Assembly (NCBI RefSeq): GCF_050908995.1 | Contig: NC_135126.1 | Span: 1,240,001 to 1,304,000 of the forward strand | Direction: 5' to 3' | From: Andrena cerasifolii | Lineage: Eukaryota; Arthropoda; Insecta; Hymenoptera; Andrenidae | Length of the DNA stretch: 64,000 nt | Part shown: in pieces, positions 12,288 to 22,772 of the stretch | How the letters are laid out: the number at the start of each line of letters is the position of its first letter | Numbering within the stretch: the first letter of the stretch is position 1 | Translations under genes and position numbers: made by a program | The notes under the pieces: generated by a model | What the model saw: the letters and a program-made list of their open reading frames with translations, nothing else | The model's database searches: none | Told to the model about the DNA's origin: nothing

Positions 12288-14164
12288 GGGAGACTGGGTA
12301 TGGTTGTCTCATTCTCTTATTTTGATTTTTTTTTACGGGTTATAGCTGCAGGGAAGTTCATTCAGTTTTAGATTAATATAAACTATGTACGTCCGACTTG
12401 GTCCGAAAAAATTGGTCCTGTGGATTTTGGCAATCAGATTAGGAGCTAATTCACATTATTTGCGGGAACTATTTTGTGACAATATACCCCGAGGCTGGGT
12501 TGGTTAAGTTTATTAATAAAAAGCCGTTTCAATTAAGAAAGTAATATCATTTCTTATTGTAATTATAAGTCTTGAACCCAAAATTAAACTTAGAAACATT
12601 ATTAAAAAACAGTTTACAACTTTATCACTGAAACACAATTTCTCTGGAGTTGCTTTCTGAATGCAGAGACAAGCAAACAAGGGAAAAGTCTTCTTCATTT
12701 TCTTTTCCGTCTTTATTAATTGTTGGTACTTTTCTCTTTGTTTTATTTGTTCCTTTATCGGATAAAATAACTCGTTTTGCTTTGTTCTTCTTTCCAAATG
12801 TTGTGTAACAACATCTACTTATGTATTAAAATGTTTAAAAAATGCAAAAAAATCATTACAGTAAGTTAGAAAAAACTCTAAACTACGAGAATAATGCAAC
12901 AATATTTGCTAATGCTAAGAAATAACCTGTACTTACTTCATAGAAAATACGGCGTAATTTACTTCGAGCGCTCGAAAACAAACAATGACATGTCGTATCT
13001 TCGTGCGACTCCGCAGCCAATTGAGTGATAGCACTGTTCAACCAATAACCGTTTCTTATAGATTTTTGTGCGCTGAAAATAAATCTGTAAACCGTTTATC
13101 GCCATCACCCTCAGTTTTCGAGAAATTCGATTTTGGAAAGAATGCAAATTTTCAACGCTGAACATATTTTGTGTTCATTAGTTATTCGGTTGCATGGTCT
13201 ATCAAATTATTCTATGAACCCTCGCGAACACAACAGTACAAGGTATTATTGAATTATAAGCATTTAAATATGTTTAAACAACGATCAAAGGGAAAAGAAC
13301 ACCCGAAATGCACCAATTTTTGCAGATATCTTGCTATATATTTTAAAAACTAAGGGTCTAGGAGAAAATTTGACTACTCCACGCGATGCAGCAGACAATT
13401 TTCTTTCGGAAACCACCAACAGAAGTCGTAAGTCACGTTTTGCTTTCAATACAGAAGCGAAATAGTTTGGCAAAACGTGCGCTGTGGACAGTGGTAGTCA
13501 CGCGTGTTAAGCGATTGTGTGACGCTGAGCGGCATTGTATCGCGCGCCGCCGTCGACTACCACTGTCACCGCCGCACGTTTTGCCAAACTATTTCGCTTC
13601 TGTATTGAAAACAAAATGTGTCTTACCACTTCTGTTGATGCTTTCCGAAGGAAAAATGTCCGCTGCATCGCGTGGAATGGTCAGATTTTCTCATAGACCC
13701 TTAGTTTTGGAAATAAATTGAAAGATATCTTCAAAAATGAGTGCATTTCGGGTGTACTTTTCCTTTTGATCGTTGTTTAAACATATTTAAATGTTCATAA
13801 TGCAATAATAACTTATATCGTTGTATTCGGGAGGGTTCATAGAATAATTTGACGCAACGAGCAACTGAATAACTATTACCGTTTCGACACAAAAGATGTT
13901 CAAAGTTGAAAATTTGCATTTTTTTTCAAAATCGAATTTCTCGAAAACTGAGAGTGATGACGACAAGCGGTTTGAGGGTTCGTTTTCAGCGCAGAGAAAT
14001 CTATAAGAAACGGCTATTGAATCTTACAGACCAAAATGGCTGTTGGACAGTATAGTGGAAGGAGGCGACGATACGTTTACGCGTCGCCATGGATTATTAG
14101 TACATTCCTATTGTTTATAGTTTCTTTATTATAGCGGTTGTGACAACCATACCCGGTCTCCCCT
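12288..14164. mobile_element. Composite element with 21-bp terminal repeats, 1.88 kb
   Basis: The ends GGGAGACTGGGTATGGTTG and CAACCATACCCGGTCTCCC are inverted copies with one visible mismatch (T/C). The left flank reads TTAA and the right flank reads TA, so the target could be TTAA (decayed on the right) or TA. Much of the interior is occupied by a separate 1-kb palindrome (13032-14052), leaving about 740 bp of its own left sequence and 110 bp of right sequence. The 94-codon minus-strand frame at 12513-12797 is lysine-rich and not recognisable as a transposase. Confidence 0.65.
13032..14052. mobile_element. 1-kb palindromic element, copy 1
   Basis: Its two halves are inverted copies. CACTGTTCAACCAATAACC at the left pairs with a GCTGTTGGACAGT-type right end. 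The arms share motifs such as TCGAGAAATTCGATTTT and ATCAAAGGGAAAAG, and CGAAATAGTTTGGC with its inverse near the apex (about 13460-13595). The sequence TA lies outside both ends, consistent with a mariner/Tc1-type target. No transposase is visible; the frame at 13386-13721 is arm sequence. It is nested in the 12288-14164 element, and a sister copy is at 25165. Confidence 0.75.
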
Positions 14165-15220
14165 ACCTCGTCTCCTTCCTTGACAATGTAACAACGTGGT
14201 CTTTGCCCTAGTGGAAGCTTGAATGCTAATCGTAAAATGGACATGTCATGTCAAATGTTTGGATACAAATTTTTGGATTTCTGAATTTTATTGTCCTAGG
14301 GTGATGTAACTGTAAATGGTACAACTCTTTCAGTGGAAACAGAAGCCATATATCAAACGCAGAACTACGTCTTCATGGGAAACCCAGGGAACTTTCTTCT
14401 GTAGGAACAAGACAGCCCATAGAACGATGATTATAAGCTATAGCCATTTATAATAAATATTTCTCAGACTTCTATCAATCGTGTCTTATTTATTGAGCAA
14501 TTATTTGAAGTTTTTCCAAACTTTTGATCCCTACTGTATGTCGCGACAGTCTTCTATTGAAGGAAACCACAAGGTGAATAAAGGAAAGAGGAAAGGAAAC
14601 GGGAGAATAGGAGACCCAAGGAAGTCAGATACGGAGACCAGGAGAATTATAATTTTATGGGTGATTACCTCTGTGAAAATATTCAGTAGTTTCGTTAAGC
14701 TGACAGGGAAACAGAGTTTAGCGAGGTTTCCGGAAATTTATTTTAAATTGGACGTACTTTGTGGACAAAGAAACTGTAATGTTGCTGCGCGCGGTGCTTT
14801 ACGTCGTCGCAATTTCGTGATGCAATTTTACACGGCGCTATTACACTCTGAAAGTCTGTGTTCAGTTATTCGCGGAATACCGATACACGTTTTAATAACG
14901 TGTCCATTCAATACGCTTCCTATGTGAAAAATTCATTTTAAAATACATTTTGCATTGGATATGTTTTGGAAACCGAAACTCTTTGTCCTTATACGATATA
15001 ATTTGAAACTCACAAAATTTTCCATATTACGTTTACGGTACGATGCTGGCTACGGGGTTTTATACAATATTGATATTATTAATACCTTTAACGAATATCA
15101 TTTCGAAAACATTGTGCCAAAAATTATTACAGCATCACGTACTCAAAGGTGTTCATTATTTAATAAGCTTCAGTGATACTTTGAAGTAAAAAACTTTTGA
15201 ATGTAAATTAAAACCTACTT
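14165..15220. other. Unassigned DNA
   Basis: A 148-codon plus-strand frame at 14481-14927 is the longest open run, but it has no recognisable domain and ordinary intergenic composition. I do not call it a gene. Confidence 0.4.
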
Positions 15221-15414
15221 CAAAAAAATAAAAATCCACTAAAATGTAAAAAAATAATGTTTTCCCTTGTTTAATCCACGACTCTCAATTTTTTAAGCCG
15301 GCGCCAGATTTACACAGTGCAAATGATGCGGCGCCAACTTTAAAAATATGAGTATCGTAGATTAAATAAGGGAAAAAATTATTTTTTACTTTCTAGTGCA
15401 TTTTTCTTTTTTCC
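15221..15414. repeat. Inverted repeat with about 80-bp arms
   Basis: The left arm runs from about 15221 to 15306 and the right from about 15332 to 15414. They pair through TTTTCCCTTGTTTAATC/GATTAAATAAGGGAAAA and a GGCGCC at the tip. The arms diverge at roughly one base in six, so this is an old foldback MITE. I see no clear target duplication. Confidence 0.65.
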
Positions 15415-15450
15415 AAGTCGGTTTTAATTTTTTTTTAAATTTCTTTATTC

Positions 15451-15469
15451 TCTCCTCAGTATGTTGTGT

Positions 15470-15508
<39 letters not shown>

Positions 15509-15534
15509 TATATTGACACAACATACTGAGGAGA
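15451..15534. repeat. Perfect 22-bp hairpin around a (TA)n core
   Basis: The 22-base arm starting TCTCCTCAGTATGTTGTG at 15451 is exactly inverted at 15513-15534. Between them is a TA dinucleotide run of about 30 bases plus a few T/A bases. The whole would extrude as a cruciform readily. It may be a tiny MITE whose loop expanded as a microsatellite. Confidence 0.85.
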
Positions 15535-16236
15535 TATGCGCGTACGTACATAAAATAGTAATAATTAGGTGACAATAGTCTTTATTAAGCAGAACTAGCA
15601 AAATATTGAGCTAATATTGATTCAGTACGGGGTGGGACCACCGGGGCATCGCCCTCTTTCGAATAAAAAGAACATCATCAAAATCGCTTTTTTTCTCTTT
15701 CCATCTCACACTTGTGGCGTCCTTTTGCGCGTTCGTGCTGGTTCGCAACAAATTACTACATACATGTTTACAGCTTGGTAGTGTTTTCACCAATTTTTTA
15801 CTGTATCCTCTGTACAAGTATACATTGTATAGATGACTACCCGGCGTACAGCGTTGCCACGTTTCAAACAGTTCCTTCAGGCGGTTCCAAAAATACGAGC
15901 ACATTGCTGTCTATTTATTCAATTATCTAATAAACCGTACGGTTCATGTCCGATTTTCTTTTTTGGAATTTCATAGGAATACTTAAGCTTTTCATTGCAA
16001 CATTTTTAGGACTTTCTCACTATTTTTAAGGACTCTGTGCAAAATTTTATAGAAATTTTATTGCTCCTCCCATAACAGCCTGTGTATAAGAGCGCAACTT
16101 TGATTTCAATTTTTTCAAAAACCGTGCGGTCAATCGACTTGAAATTTTCACACAATGTGGACTACACTTTGAACATTAGATTAAAACACTTTCAAAGCTT
16201 TCTCATTATTTTTTCTGCGGTATCGAACCTCCTTAG
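15535..16236. other. Unassigned, possibly old repeat
   Basis: Two similar segments, AAACCGTACGGTTCATGTC at about 15932 and AAAACCGTGCGGTCAATCG at about 16119, suggest a degenerate direct repeat of an old element. The segment ends in CGAACCTCCTTAG, which abuts the palindrome that follows. No gene is seen. Confidence 0.35.
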
Positions 16237-16980
16237 GGGGTTATACCTAGTCAGGCGACAAAAAAGAGGCGAATATTTGTGAATTTTTTTTGAAGAAGCA
16301 GAAGCATATATTTTAACAAAACTTTTTGCGTTTCAAAGAGCAACATTTAAAGAACATTTGGTAATTTTATCGTAGAAAAATATTTATGTTTATAATAAAG
16401 TAACTAATGACATCCAAGAAGCCTTTTTAAAAATGTGGTTTTGCGGTGAGCACTGCCATTTGGAACCAGATTATCTAAAATCAAAAAACAAAAAAGATTT
16501 CGTTAGTATATTAATGTATCCTCTGATTAACGGAGGGAATTTCCGAAAGATTAATTTAAAATAAAATTGCGGCTATTTAAAGTTGAAATCCTGATTTTTT
16601 CGCGTGATTTTTTCGTATAAAAATCAGGACTTCAACTTTAAATAGCCGCCATTTTATTTTAATTAATCTTTCGGAAATTCCCTTCGTTAATCAGAGGATA
16701 CATTAATATACTAACGAAATCTTTTTTGTTTTTTGATTTTAGATAATCTGGTTCCAAATGGCAGTGCTCACCGCAAAACCACATTTTTAAAAAGGCTTCT
16801 TGGATGTCGTATGTTACTTTATTATAAACATAAATATTTTTCTACGATAAAATTACCAAATGTTCTTTAAATGTTGCTCTTTGAAACGCAAAAAGTTTTG
16901 TTAAAATATATGCTTCTGCTTCTTCAAAAAAAATTCACAAATATTCGCCTCTTTTTTGTCGCCTGACTAGGTATAACCCC
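16237..16980. mobile_element. TTAA-type palindromic element, 744 bp, nearly perfect arms
   Basis: The ends GGGGTTATACCTAGTCAGGC and its exact inverse border two arms of about 365 bp that match almost base for base. I noticed only scattered differences, for example near 16408 and at the apex around 16608. The right flank is TTAA (16981-16984); the left is TTAG, a one-base decay. No protein is encoded. The ends are close to those of the element at 59517 (GGGGTTTTGCCTAGTCAGC). Near identity of the arms implies recent origin or gene-conversion upkeep. Confidence 0.85.
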
Positions 16981-17026
16981 TTAAGGAGGAACGAATGGAT
17001 TGCGTGCGGCGTAATTCCTCCTTAAA
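16981..17026. repeat. Short TTAA-bounded palindrome beside the large foldback
   Basis: The sequence begins TTAAGGAGGAA and ends TTCCTCCTTAA, an 11-bp inverted repeat around 24 bases. The left flank of the large palindrome (ACCTCCTTAG at 16228-16236) carries the same motif. The big element therefore appears to have landed in a TTAA that belonged to an older GGAGG-ended element. Confidence 0.55.
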
Positions 17027-19553
17027 CCAGGCTCCGTCCGAGGGACCCGTCTCAAGTCTCAACTCTCGGAAATCAGACTATAGCCCAAGCCAGGACCGAG
17101 GGTCCCACGATATCAGGGACAATAAACAGACGGCCTCGCGACAACCACCTCACGGATGCACCAACACGTTGGTCAGGATTTCCCTATCCTTAGTGCATTA
17201 CCACCTACAACCGGATCATTTCCACCAATAGACAGCGTTTTCCTACCACTGGGTTACTGGAACTCCACCCCTAAAGGGATCATTGAATCTGCTGTGTAGC
17301 AGGCAAGGGAGTCCAAAGACAGTCCAAAATTATACCTCATACGAATAACTTGGAGGGACTCATACATATTCAAATCTTGTTACTTGTTATTTACCATAGT
17401 CATCTTTGTTAACGTTCAGTTTTTAAATACAGTTTTCATTGATAGTGTTAATATGCGGTGCCTCGGATTATTTCAAGTTCAACCCTCAAGCATCCTCTCC
17501 AGTGAATTCTTGTGGTCGTAAAAGACACCACAGAGAAAGAGATTTATGCTCAGAGATTTACGCCCTCCAAAAAAACAGGCGAAGCATCAGCTCACAACAG
17601 GGTGTACCTACTAATAAAAGCCGAAAAGATTTCTTCGGAAATGTTATAACCGTTCTTGTAGGAAAATTCATAAAACTCACCCATTTTCGAGCGTTTCGAC
17701 CGGAGGGTCCCCTTAAAATATTAAACACACACTATTTCCTGCAGCTTCAATATTTCAATCTACACCCCAGAATTGCTCAGTACACTTTGATACCCCCATA
17801 CAATTTCCCACAAAATACCACACCGGTGCAAAATGGCTCCTCTTCGGTAATATACCATGAAACAAAAGTCTCCCGATCCGTTACAAGCACGAATGCAATC
17901 AGACGACAAAGAGTAACGTAACCGTTCAGGTTCCTCCGCGGGCGTCCATCAAGCCTGCCTATTTACAAGTCAAACAGAGGCACGTAACACCAGAAAAAAG
18001 TGAAGCAAATGGCGCGGGGTGGAGGAGGGGAGGGGAGCTGAGACACCGGCTAAAAACTAAGGGAAGTTTGAAGTCGGGGGTTGCCAGTCGAGCCTAGGGG
18101 TATCCCCGAAGAAAGAGAAAGGAAACTGCAAGCTTTCTCTCCGCACGTACGCAATCGGGGTGTGGCGGACGGAGGAGGGTGGTAAAAAAAAAAGGAAACG
18201 GGACCAGACGAAGAGGGGACGAAGGCTGGTGGTCGGTGGAGGCGCAAAGGTGGAAGACTGTTGGCGAAAGTAAGCGAAAGGGAAGAGGAGACGATAGGAT
18301 GAGAGAGCCTCGAGTATTTCGCCAACTTGGTAAGCCGAGTGGAGATCGGCCGCGTGAGGATTTCTCCTCGAGGAGCTCTCTCTTCCTTCCTTTTCATCCT
18401 CTCTGCCCATTCCTTTCCTCTGCAGCCTCTGTTGTGCAGCTTTTTTGCGCCTTACGACCAGAATCTTTCGCGAGCAGATTAAGGATCCTGGATACATCGA
18501 GTCTGCCTGACAGCCGAAACGAAAGCGCACGGCCGCGTTGCATACGCGCGTTTAGGTTCCATGAAGTATGCAACAAATGGAACGATTCTAGCGATAGCGA
18601 CGAAAACGGGTACCCAGGGAAGTGGCGTTATTTCGAATCAGATTCAACAATGCTTGCTCTCGGTAAAATACGGCTATGCGGAGAAGTGGGGATGTTTCGA
18701 GAGCAGAGATTCAACGATGTTTACGACCGGAATCGGGGAAAACTCGAATAGCGAATGGATAAGTTGTCGCCGAATCTCTGCTGTCGAACGTCACTGCCAC
18801 GGAGCAACCGAATGGTCGTGGTAAATGTTTTAAGCGATTGAAGAGCAGCGTGTTTGGGGTATGGACGCAATGATTTGGGAAATGTTGCTCGTGATGTAGG
18901 GAATTATTTTAATTGGTTAACGTATCCCCTTTATCTACCGGTCCTTCGCATTCGTTCATCAAAAGTGGAAGGAATAAATGTATTAATGGAACGATTGAAA
19001 ATTGGAACCTGGGATATTTAATTCATTAATGTATTTATTACCTATTTGATGTATTATCGCGATAGATCGAATAATTATTTTAATGAATGTAAACTTGCGA
19101 GGCAATTCATTGGCAGGATTACTGATTTTACTATGGTATTAAATTAATACGCACCGTTTATAGCGTTGCGTTTAATATTGAGAATCTAACAAGCTGTATA
19201 ATAGGATTGATGATACAAAGTCAATTGGGAAATTAATAGAGGGGTGCACAAAGGGGATGAAATGTACTTTTAAATCTAACATCGTTATAAAAATTTATGT
19301 AATACTCAAAACTATAATTTCGAGACTAAAAAGGCCAATGTCCACAATTATCCGTACCTCGCGTTAATTTAATTTAATAAACATACTTAGATATCCAAGC
19401 ACGGAGACAACAAGTCTTACATATTCAGAAAAAGTGTCAGCGAATTATCACTGTTATTAAAAAACATGAGACGAATGAAACAATACCTCCACCAAAGCCT
19501 TGTACAGTCTATAATCATTCACAGAACAAAGTCTACAGACGTATCTTATACTA
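17027..19553. other. Unique DNA with GC-rich purine/pyrimidine block
   Basis: The segment 18000-18830 is GC-rich and purine-skewed, with frames up to 190 codons on both strands and low-complexity Arg/Glu/Ser content. No domain is recognisable. The plus frame at 17439-17921 (160 codons) is also unrecognised. Regulatory or untranslated sequence is possible but unsupported. Confidence 0.35.
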
Positions 19554-19766
19554 TAAAGCAGAAAGTGTTTCGTATGTTTGTGTGTTTGTCTGTCGCCTAA
19601 AAACTTTCGAACGGTAAACTTGGGGGTCACGAAATGTACCTCGGCTCATTGTGCCTGGCTAATCCAGATAAAAGTGACTATTTACACAAAAAAAAAAATT
19701 AAAAAAAATTTTTCTTTTATAAAATCAGAATCTAAATTTCGGGCGAAGCCGAGTAGTAAAGCTAGT
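19554..19766 (+). mobile_element. Non-autonomous Helitron, copy 1 (213 bp)
   Basis: It begins TCTTATACTATAAAGCAG after an A and ends GCTAGT before a T, fitting the Helitron rules of a TC start, a CTRRT end and insertion between A and T. Just inside the 3' end lies GGGCGAAGCCGAG, the kind of GC-rich short hairpin that precedes Helitron termini. A second copy in opposite orientation at 49810-50014 shares both ends and the interior (TGTCTGTCGCCTA, TTCGAACGGTAA and AATCTAAATTTC motifs). No Rep/helicase frame is present. Confidence 0.8.
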
Positions 19767-19779
19767 TTACTATACACAG

Positions 19780-20419
19780 TAGGGTACCCTTATTTATACG
19801 TGACGAATTTTTTTTTATTTCTTTACTCTCACACCCTAGAACGGTGCCATTTGATAAAAAAGATAGTCCCCGAAAAAGTTTATTGCAATCGGACAACAGG
19901 AAAGGGTGCCGACCAGGCCCTAAAGTTTAGAATTCATCAATGATTTGAATTTGAAAAATTTCTCAAAAAACATTAGCCCTATCGAATTTTTGTTCCAATA
20001 ATATTAAAAGAGCGTTCAATTGTCTACATTTGAATATAGACAAGTCCGCGCTACTCGCGTATAGACATTACGTCACCGCGCCGTACAGGTGGGATGCGCG
20101 AAGTGCGTATCTCTCTATATTCAAACGTTATTATCTAAAAAATGGTTGGCAGCACGAAAAACTTATATATACAGTAATTGTAGAAAATTGAACGATCTTT
20201 TAATATTATTTCCACAAAATTTCAACAGGACTTACCATTTTTGAGAAATTCTTCAAATTCAAACCCTTGATGAGTTCTAAACATTAAGGCCCTGGTCGGC
20301 ACCCTTTCCTGTTGTCCGATTGCAATAAATTTTTTCAGAGACTATTGTTTTATGAAATGGAACCATATTAGAGGGTGAGAGCAACAGAAAACGCAGGCTG
20401 AAAATAAGGGCCATCCTAA
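19780..20419. mobile_element. Foldback element, about 640 bp
   Basis: The terminal pair TAGGGTACCCTTATTT and, inverted, TAGGATGGCCCTTATTT encloses long imperfect arms. GACAACAGGAAAGGGTGCCG (about 19896) is matched by CGGCACCCTTTCCTGTTGTC (about 20298), and CACCCTAGAACGG by its inverse. TA-rich flanks hint at a mariner-type target, but the duplication is unclear. It directly abuts the Helitron end. The 121-codon frame at 19578-19943 spans the Helitron and this arm and is not a gene. Confidence 0.7.
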
Positions 20420-21435
20420 TACACAGTAGCAGTATCGCTTTATATCAGCTGCCAGCCACAGCGTACCAGAGTCTATCACGTATCCTAACCACCGTTGCGC
20501 GCAATATAAACTCTGTGCATCCCCCAAACGACACGTTCCACCCTGAAAGTATCGCCTCTCCCCCCAGTGGCAGCGAAATTGTCTGCATTACGAAGTCCGC
20601 GCGTATCCACTCCCGGAGAGTTTATAAGATACGAGATTAAGCGGTTCAACCCCCGTTTCTCATCATTGTGTCCGCGTGTCTCTTCGCCTTCCGCCGTCCC
20701 ACGGCCCACCCCCCTTCCCCCATGAACGTTTTTCCCTCGCACGACTGTAGAATACAGCGACGGATAGGCATTCGACCCTGGGGAAACGGGCCGCAGAATA
20801 AGAAGCGGAGAGGAGAGAAAAGATCGCCCGATGACTGAGCCATGATCAAAGATAATTTCCGATCAAAGATTAAGGATCACTCCCGTGGGCCACGTGGCCC
20901 GTCTAGGAATCAAAGTCCGACAAAATATAAAATGCATGAAGCGAGAATCCCCGGGGGGTGCACGCCACCGTGCAACCCCTCTGCGTCTGCGAACGTGCGC
21001 CGACCGCGTCTCCTTCGCCCGTCCCCAACCCCCGTGATTCCGTGGCCGGGGGGGTGCGTTCGACGTGCACGCACGTACGCACACGCGGAATGGGAGTATT
21101 GTGCACTCCGTAGCAACAAAAATCGGAATGTTGTTGCTTTCGTTTGATCGACCCTGTACTATCTGCGTCTCGATTATTTCGAGGGAGGGAAGTTTACGGC
21201 GCGGAAAACGAGAATTCGACTGTTTGTCGTAGGTCTCTCTGTCGGGGCGAGGATATTTCGCTTCGGTTCTGTGGATGCGGGTCTGGATAGAGGCAAATGG
21301 AATTATGATTTTGTATGCGTTTTGATGTGTGAACTTGAATATTTTTATAGCTCGAATATATTATTTTTTTGTTAGGAAGTTTGTTAGAGAAAATGTAAGT
21401 GGAATTGAGATCTTGTAGATTGGAACATCTAAAAG
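20420..21435. other. GC-rich unique block
   Basis: The segment 20640-21150 is CpG-rich, with CCCGTGGGCCACGTGGCCCG palindromic sequence near 20882 containing an E-box CACGTG. Overlapping frames on both strands (up to 101 codons) are compositional. Promoter or enhancer function is possible, but nothing in the sequence proves it. Confidence 0.3.
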
Positions 21436-21437
21436 TA

Positions 21438-21654
21438 GGTTTTCCTATACGCGACTAAACGCAACGTCAAGAATTTCAAAGTCGATTTTCTCGATAATGA
21501 AGCGGTATATTAAAAAAATTTATTCCTTTATCTCGACTTATTTACTTGTTATAAGTCGAAATGGAAAAGTAACTTTTTTTTATATCGCGCTCCATTTTCG
21601 AGAAAATCGACTTTGAAATTCTTGACGTTGCGTTCAGTCGCGTAGAGGAAAACC
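21438..21654. mobile_element. TA-flanked foldback MITE, 217 bp
   Basis: The ends GGTTTTCCTATACGCGAC and, inverted, GGTTTTCCTCTACGCGAC are flanked by TA on each side. The arms continue through GCAACGTCAAGAATTTCAAA and its exact inverse and meet at about 21545. TA duplication plus terminal repeats indicates a mariner/Tc1-type MITE. The arm motif TCGAGAAAATCGACTTTGAA recurs, with two substitutions, inside the foldback at 32511. Confidence 0.75.
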
Positions 21655-22430
21655 TATCTGAACATTAACATAATAGTTTTTCTTATGTTTTACGGTGTTT
21701 ATTTTCAACTCAAATCCTGTTTCGCAGATAAACTGAAGGTTTTCTGTACTGTATTTCCTACATCCGTGACCCTTAATTTTTAAATTCCAAGGAAAATTAT
21801 GAACTAATAATTTGAATATTTAGTTCACGAGAATTGGGGAACTTTAACGAAGCAATTTTTAATAAGCAGAATGTTTATGTATCAAAAAGAAGAGATAACA
21901 AGGCATCGATTAAACACACTACGATTTTCAATGAAATATTTCCCTCCGTACAAAGTATAGGTAAAATATTCAAGATGGCAACGCTGTATGGCCCACCCTC
22001 CATTTAGTAAATAACTACTCTCGTAGCACGGTAGCGTCAACTGATACAGGAAAACCCTTTTTGTCCCACTGTCGCCCGAAGCAATACGCGCTTACCCCGG
22101 AAAAAATTAACTACGAAAATGAACGTATCGTACAACGTGCCTTGCTGAACAACTGTCGCAACAATTGCACGAACAACTGTTCCTCCAGGGATTAACGCGG
22201 GCATCATGAATCACGACTTGCAATATTACAGTAACATGCATTACACTTCTGAAAACTCATACAGAATATTTAGAAACCTAAAAAGAAAACGAATATGAAA
22301 TGGAACTGTTAAAAACATCACGCATGAAATAACCAACCCAATAAAAGCTACAGGATTTCATAGAAATTGGATAAAGAAACTCTACGAAATACTGATAAGA
22401 ATTAGAGTACCATATTGAGTCTCCTTTCAA
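21655..22430. other. Unassigned AT-rich DNA
   Basis: No coding or repeat structure is recognised. Confidence 0.4.
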
Positions 22431-22768
22431 GGGGGCAGTCTCGCTGGGCCTTGAAGTGTGTGCGTACGCTCCCACAAGCTAAGTTGAGCGTGTACGTCTA
22501 CGCGTATAATAAACAAACCGTAAATTGCAACTTTCGTCCTGGAATCGGCAAGAAGGAAGTTTTCGAGGGTCTGTGGCACCAGCGCGGCAGAGACAGAGAG
22601 AACAGAAAATGTGGCAACTATGCGCCAAAAATTCGCCTACGTCGAGTACCGGGAGATGTCGCCTCGGTACCAGTTCTTTTTATCGACCGCAGTAGTTTCA
22701 TTAGGGTCCGTCTGTTTACAAGGGACGCTTCGGTCGATTCGGACCATAACAAAAATGAGACGGCCCCC
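22431..22768. mobile_element. TTAA-type MITE, 338 bp
   Basis: The ends GGGGGCAGTCTCGC and, inverted, GGGGGCCGTCTCAT sit between TCAA (22427-22430) and TTAA (22769-22772), a TTAA target with one base changed. Unlike the other TTAA elements, the interior is GC-richer and not self-complementary, so only the tips are inverted. The open plus-strand frame across it (123 codons) is not a transposase that I recognise. Confidence 0.6.
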
Positions 22769-22772
22769 TTAA

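Noticed and set aside
13386..13721. 111-codon frame that might be a transposase fragment
   Set aside because: It is arm sequence of the palindromic element and has no DDE-type motif.
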